Shown: piece after piece, positions 15,972 to 18,107 of the stretch
Numbering within the stretch: the first letter of the stretch is position 1
Layout of the letters: each line of letters begins with the position of its first letter
NCBI GenBank assembly: GCA_023415495.1
Contig: JAEZKK010000021.1
Coordinates: 1-18,107, forward strand
DNA: 18,107 nucleotides
Source of the DNA: Bacteroidota bacterium
GTDB lineage: Bacteria; Bacteroidota; Bacteroidia; Bacteroidales; P3
Direction: 5' to 3'
Notes under the pieces: generated by a model
The model's input: only the letters and a program-made list of their open reading frames with translations
What the model was told of the DNA's origin: nothing
The model's database searches: none
Program-made: the position numbers and the translations under genes

Positions 15972-16595
15972 TTATTTTGGGTTGGTGATAAATTCTCCTT
16001 TTTCGTTTATAAAGCCTTGCTTATTGTTTATCTCTACTTTTGCTAAGTCTGGATAATAAATATCAAATTTTTCAATTTTATCATATATTGGCTCTACTAT
16101 TTCTTTACCGTTATTATCAATAAAACCTAATTTACCATTGAGTTTTACTAATGCCCAATTGTTTTGATATATATCAAACTGACATATAATATCATATTTT
16201 GGTTTTACAATTTCATTACCTTTATTATCAATAAAACCTAATTTGCCATTGAATTTTACTAATGCCCAATTGTTTTGATATATATCAAACTGACCTATAA
16301 TATCATATTTTGGTTTTACAACTTCATTACCTTTATTATCAATAAAACCTAATTTACCATTGAGTTTTACTAATGCCCAATCGATTTGATATATATCAAA
16401 CTGACCTATAATATCATATTTTGGTTTTACAATCTCATTACCTTTATTATCAATAAAACCTAATTTGCCATTGAGTTTTACTAATGCCCAATCGATTTGA
16501 TATATATCAAACTGACCTATTTCATCATAATTTGTTTGTGCTGATGTTAGTCCAATAAAGGAAAACATAATAAGGATAAAACTTAATTTTCTCAT
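15972..16595 (-). CDS. Secreted WG-like repeat protein
   Basis: 207 residues: a signal peptide (MRKLSFILIMFSFIGLTSAQ) and then five tandem repeats of exactly 37 residues (23-59, 60-96, 97-133, 134-170, 171-207). The repeat core is YDxIGQFDIYQ, then W-A-L-V-K-x-N-G-K-L-G-F-I-D-N-K-G-N-E and I-V-K-P-K. KLGFIDNKGNEIV matches the WG repeat (WG containing repeat, usually 'GY/FID..G..VI.P.Y') found in many Bacteroidota proteins, with Leu/Phe where W/G often occurs. Repeats 1-4 are nearly identical; repeat 5 is diverged and ends the protein without a cap. Such repeats are thought to form beta-propeller-like or stacked sheets, with no fixed function. No catalytic residues. Soluble periplasmic or secreted. 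Confidence 0.88.
   Translation of the reverse strand: MRKLSFILIMFSFIGLTSAQTNYDEIGQFDIYQIDWALVKLNGKLGFIDNKGNEIVKPKYDIIGQFDIYQIDWALVKLNGKLGFIDNKGNEVVKPKYDIIGQFDIYQNNWALVKFNGKLGFIDNKGNEIVKPKYDIICQFDIYQNNWALVKLNGKLGFIDNNGKEIVEPIYDKIEKFDIYYPDLAKVEINNKQGFINEKGEFITNPK
16086..16529 (-). repeat. Four near-identical 111-bp coding repeats
   Basis: The first four WG-like repeats are nearly identical at DNA level as well as in protein: 16419-16529, 16308-16418, 16197-16307 and 16086-16196. Each contains the perfect 16-bp palindrome TTTGATATATATCAAA (16496-16511, 16385-16400, 16274-16289 and 16163-16178). The fifth repeat (15975-16085) lacks it and is diverged. This indicates recent duplication. Confidence 0.93.
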
Positions 16596-16714
16596 AATAT
16601 ATATTTTAAATGGTTTACATTATAGAACTTCTAATCATACATTTTGTTTATTCTTCAAAGAACTTTGGCTACAAATTAAGCCCCTTGAGAAATAAAGGCT
16701 ACTTGTCTGATAAA

Positions 16715-17260
16715 TTACCAATCATTACTATCAATTAATGAAATAAACTCTTGGAACTTATCCTCAAAAATAAAATTACCTTTGGTTAATTCAATAAAAA
16801 AACTGGTAATAATGATCCAATTATACCTTGAAATTTCTATTTTCAACGTTGGACCATCCGAATGATTAACACTATAATCTTTATCCTTTTTGAAGCTTTC
16901 TTCTATTAGATTTTTCTTTATAATGTTATTATTGCAAATAAAATAGAAATCAACAACTTCAAGTAAATAATCCCTCGTTTTTTTATCTAAAATAACTACT
17001 CTATTTGTTATTTTTTTATTTGACTTGATATCATTCTTTTCTGAAACATAAATAAGAGAATCTTCATAGATTAATATTTTTCTTTTATCTAATTTATATG
17101 GTATATAATAAGTTATTTCTATATAGTTTATTTGTTTATCTTGAAAAATATCATTTTTTAATACGTTAAGAGAATCAGCATTTATATTTTGAGAGTACAA
17201 ATCTATTGATAATATTCCAAAAAGAAATACCACTAATATTTTAATTCCAACATTATTCAT
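16715..17260 (-). CDS. Secreted protein of unknown function
   Basis: From the ATG at 17260 the product is 181 residues with a clear signal peptide (MNNVGIKILVVFLFGILSIDLYSQ). An upstream in-frame ATG at 17335 would add 25 polar residues and bury the signal, so I choose 17260. The mature part is charged and rich in Lys, Asp, Ile and Asn, with alternating beta strands, e.g. YIEITYYIPYKLDKRKILIYEDSLIYVSE and LKIEISRYNWIIITSFFIEL. I recognise no family or catalytic motif. It is the first of three small secreted-protein genes on this strand; the next starts 119 bp downstream. A possible -7 box lies at 17374-17381. Confidence 0.65.
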   Translation of the reverse strand: MNNVGIKILVVFLFGILSIDLYSQNINADSLNVLKNDIFQDKQINYIEITYYIPYKLDKRKILIYEDSLIYVSEKNDIKSNKKITNRVVILDKKTRDYLLEVVDFYFICNNNIIKKNLIEESFKKDKDYSVNHSDGPTLKIEISRYNWIIITSFFIELTKGNFIFEDKFQEFISLIDSNDW

Positions 17261-17373
17261 ATTATTTTTAAATTCGTTCAATAATTTCATCATTTCTTTT
17301 GTCGTGTGGTAATTATTTACATTACAAAGCGACAAAGCAGATCCGATATTTATTCATAATTAATTCTTTTCTG

Positions 17374-17381
17374 CAAATATA
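17374..17381 (-). promoter_or_regulatory. -7-like box TATATTTG upstream of the 17260 gene
   Basis: TATATTTG on the minus strand (17381-17374) fits TAnnTTTG, but no TTTG is present 19-21 bp further upstream. It would give a leader of roughly 105 nt. Weak. Confidence 0.3.
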
Positions 17382-17533
17382 CAATTTTTTATTTAATAAG
17401 AATATATTAGTGAGTAATTATTGGCTTAAAGTTTGCAATGCAAGAAATACTTTACTGAGATAAAAAAACCAACACGATTGAATTAATTCTTTTGTTTTCA
17501 AGCTTTAAACTAATATATTCCTATTCTGAAGTA

Positions 17534-17555
17534 GTGGAATTTGATTCTAATCTGA
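17534..17555. repeat. TTTGATTC-containing unit preceding the right array
   Basis: The 22-bp unit just before the first palindrome contains GAATTTGATT (17537-17546). The inverse of this motif lies just before the left array (966-975), showing that related flanks occur at both arrays in different orientation. Confidence 0.6.
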
Positions 17556-17614
17556 TATAATGCCATTATTTGCCCGATATAATGGCATTATATTGCAAGT
17601 ATAATGGCATTATA
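17556..17614. repeat. Array of three 15-bp palindromes at exact 22-bp period
   Basis: Units are at 17556-17570 (TATAATGCCATTATT: central C, last base changed), 17578-17592 and 17600-17614 (both TATAATGGCATTATA). Steps are exactly 22 bp. As the arms are symmetric, the central C in the first copy means it is in the opposite orientation to the others. Same unit as 985-1065. Confidence 0.95.
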
Positions 17615-17625
17615 TCAAATTGTAA

Positions 17626-17675
17626 TTTGATTCGGGGAGATTGGAGTTTGATTCGGTGAGATTACAACTTGATTC
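17626..17675. repeat. 21-bp TTTGATTC repeats following the right array
   Basis: TTTGATTC at 17626-17633 and 17647-17654, and CTTGATTC at 17668-17675, are spaced exactly 21 bp apart. The first two are followed by CGGGGAGATT and CGGTGAGATT. The left array has one matching TTTGATTCGGTGAG (1077-1090). Confidence 0.85.
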
Positions 17676-17794
17676 TTCTGCTGTGTGGAATTTCTTTGCT
17701 CTACAAAGCGACAAAGTCGATATGCAGTTTTGCATTTCTTTATTTTTAGAATCTCTTGCTTCGTAAATAAATGGGCACTTCTAAAAATTACCAC

Positions 17795-17825
17795 TTTGAC
17801 AATCAAATAAATAGTTGTATCTTTG
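17795..17825 (+). promoter_or_regulatory. Bacteroidota-type promoter of the transposase gene
   Basis: TTTG (17795-17798), a 19-bp spacer and TATCTTTG (17818-17825) match the consensus in every defined base. The leader would be only about 10 nt before the ATG at 17842. Confidence 0.65.
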
Positions 17826-17841
17826 TGTGAAATATATAACT

Positions 17842-18107
17842 ATGTCAAAATATAAGTATAAAACAACAGGAAATATAGGTTTGTTTGACCAAGAAGCGAT
17901 ATCAGAGAAACTATCTTCTTTAGGTAATCCATTAGAAAAACTAAATGGTGTTATAGATTTTGAGATGTTCCGTAAAGAATTAGAGGAAAACATGCTTAAT
18001 ACAAATAAGAAAAGTACAGCTGGTTGTAAACCATACGATGTAGTTATGATGTTTAAGATTATTCTACTTAAACGTTTTTACAATTTGAGTGATGAGCAAA
18101 CAGAATA
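17842..18107 (+). CDS. IS5-type transposase, N-terminal part (partial)
   Basis: 88 complete codons from ATG to the window edge, with the C-terminus and catalytic DDE core missing. The visible part, with GLFDQEAISEKLSSLGNPLEKLN, IDFEMFRKELEE, then GCKPYDVVMMFKIILLKRFYNLSDEQTEY, is the DUF772 (InsH-like) N-terminal domain of IS5-family transposases, which binds the element's ends. The frame is intact with no stop so far. It is preceded by a full consensus promoter, so it may be active. Its strand is opposite to the neighbouring secreted-protein gene. Confidence 0.9.
   Translation, partial: MSKYKYKTTGNIGLFDQEAISEKLSSLGNPLEKLNGVIDFEMFRKELEENMLNTNKKSTAGCKPYDVVMMFKIILLKRFYNLSDEQTE

Larger units (their letters stand above)
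17336..17841. other. Divergent intergenic region with repeat array and IS edge
   Basis: A 500-bp gap (about 580 bp if measured from the chosen start at 17260). It contains a -7-like box (17374-17381), AT-rich sequence of no recognisable content (about 17390-17533), the second palindrome array and its flanks (17534-17687), a small hairpin ATGCA-GTTT-TGCAT (17722-17735), and the presumed IS left end and promoter (17773-17825). Short minus-strand frames here are not convincing genes. Confidence 0.65.
17773..18107 (+). mobile_element. Left part of an IS5-type insertion sequence (partial)
   Basis: The transposase gene at 17842 marks the element. GGGCACTTCTAAAAATTA (17773-17790) is a plausible left terminal end, since it starts with GGG, lies about 70 bp before the transposase and just before its promoter. 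The right end and target duplication lie outside the window, so the boundary is unproven. Confidence 0.6.

Noticed and set aside
17261..17335. ATG at 17335 as start of the hypothetical gene
   Set aside because: It puts 25 polar residues ahead of a clear signal peptide; the ATG at 17260 restores a standard N-terminus.
17722..17745. ATGCA-GTTT-TGCAT hairpin followed by a T-rich stretch as a terminator
   Set aside because: The stem is only 5 bp, and no gene on the plus strand ends just before it.
17615..17993. Two minus-strand frames over the right array and the transposase
   Set aside because: One is made of repeat sequence and the other is antisense to the transposase.
1..18107. tRNA, rRNA or riboswitch genes
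   Set aside because: No cloverleaf, T-loop motif or recognised conserved riboswitch core was seen when reading the intergenic regions on both strands.

Overview
The window is AT-rich chromosomal DNA from a member of the Bacteroidota (FCB group). Four things point there. Two proteins carry C-terminal type IX secretion (T9SS) sorting domains. One protein is a DUF5723-type outer-membrane protein and another has a 'Fibrobacter succinogenes major' (FSU) domain. Several genes have a Bacteroidota promoter of the form TTTG-N19-21-TAnnTTTG. Shine-Dalgarno sequences are mostly absent. I cannot assign it below phylum from sequence alone.

Layout. At 1-774 (minus) is the 5' part of a secreted T9SS substrate, cut by the window edge. 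At 1179-2612 (plus) is a lone Wzx-type polysaccharide flippase. From 11497 down to 2609 (minus) runs a tightly packed block: an FSU-domain secreted protein, then an ABC-2 exporter pair (NatA-like ATPase overlapping a NatB-like permease), a large lipoprotein, a 904-residue eight-repeat FN3-like T9SS substrate, and a DUF5723 outer-membrane barrel. Spacings of -14, 19, 7 and 17 bp suggest the last five form one operon for export and cell-surface functions. Diverging from it at 11598-12860 (plus) is an MFS exporter of the EntS type. Next comes a gene-free, repeat-rich 550-bp segment, then on the minus strand a YbiT-type ABC-F ATPase (13410-15023) with its own promoter and three small secreted proteins: 15326-15889 with an EF-hand-like loop, 15972-16595 made of five WG-like repeats, and 16715-17260 of unknown function. 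The right edge holds the start of an IS5-type insertion sequence (transposase from 17842, plus).

The most unusual content is intergenic. Three gene-free segments (931-1120, 12962-13103, 17534-17687) contain arrays built on a 21-22 bp period. Two unrelated odd-length palindromes, TATAATGGCATTATA and TAAGTCTGACTTA, each with a single unpaired central base, recur at exactly 22-bp steps: four times at 985-1065, three times at 17556-17614 and four times at 12962-13040. The bases between units vary. Each array adjoins non-palindromic motifs that repeat every 21-22 bp. The two arrays at the window ends share one palindrome and a similar flank although they lie 16.5 kb apart. Conserved geometry with different sequence suggests a family of elements, possibly sites for a protein that binds one face of the helix every two turns. 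I know of no named class that fits, but I could not search. A separate nested-hairpin element lies at 13220-13342.
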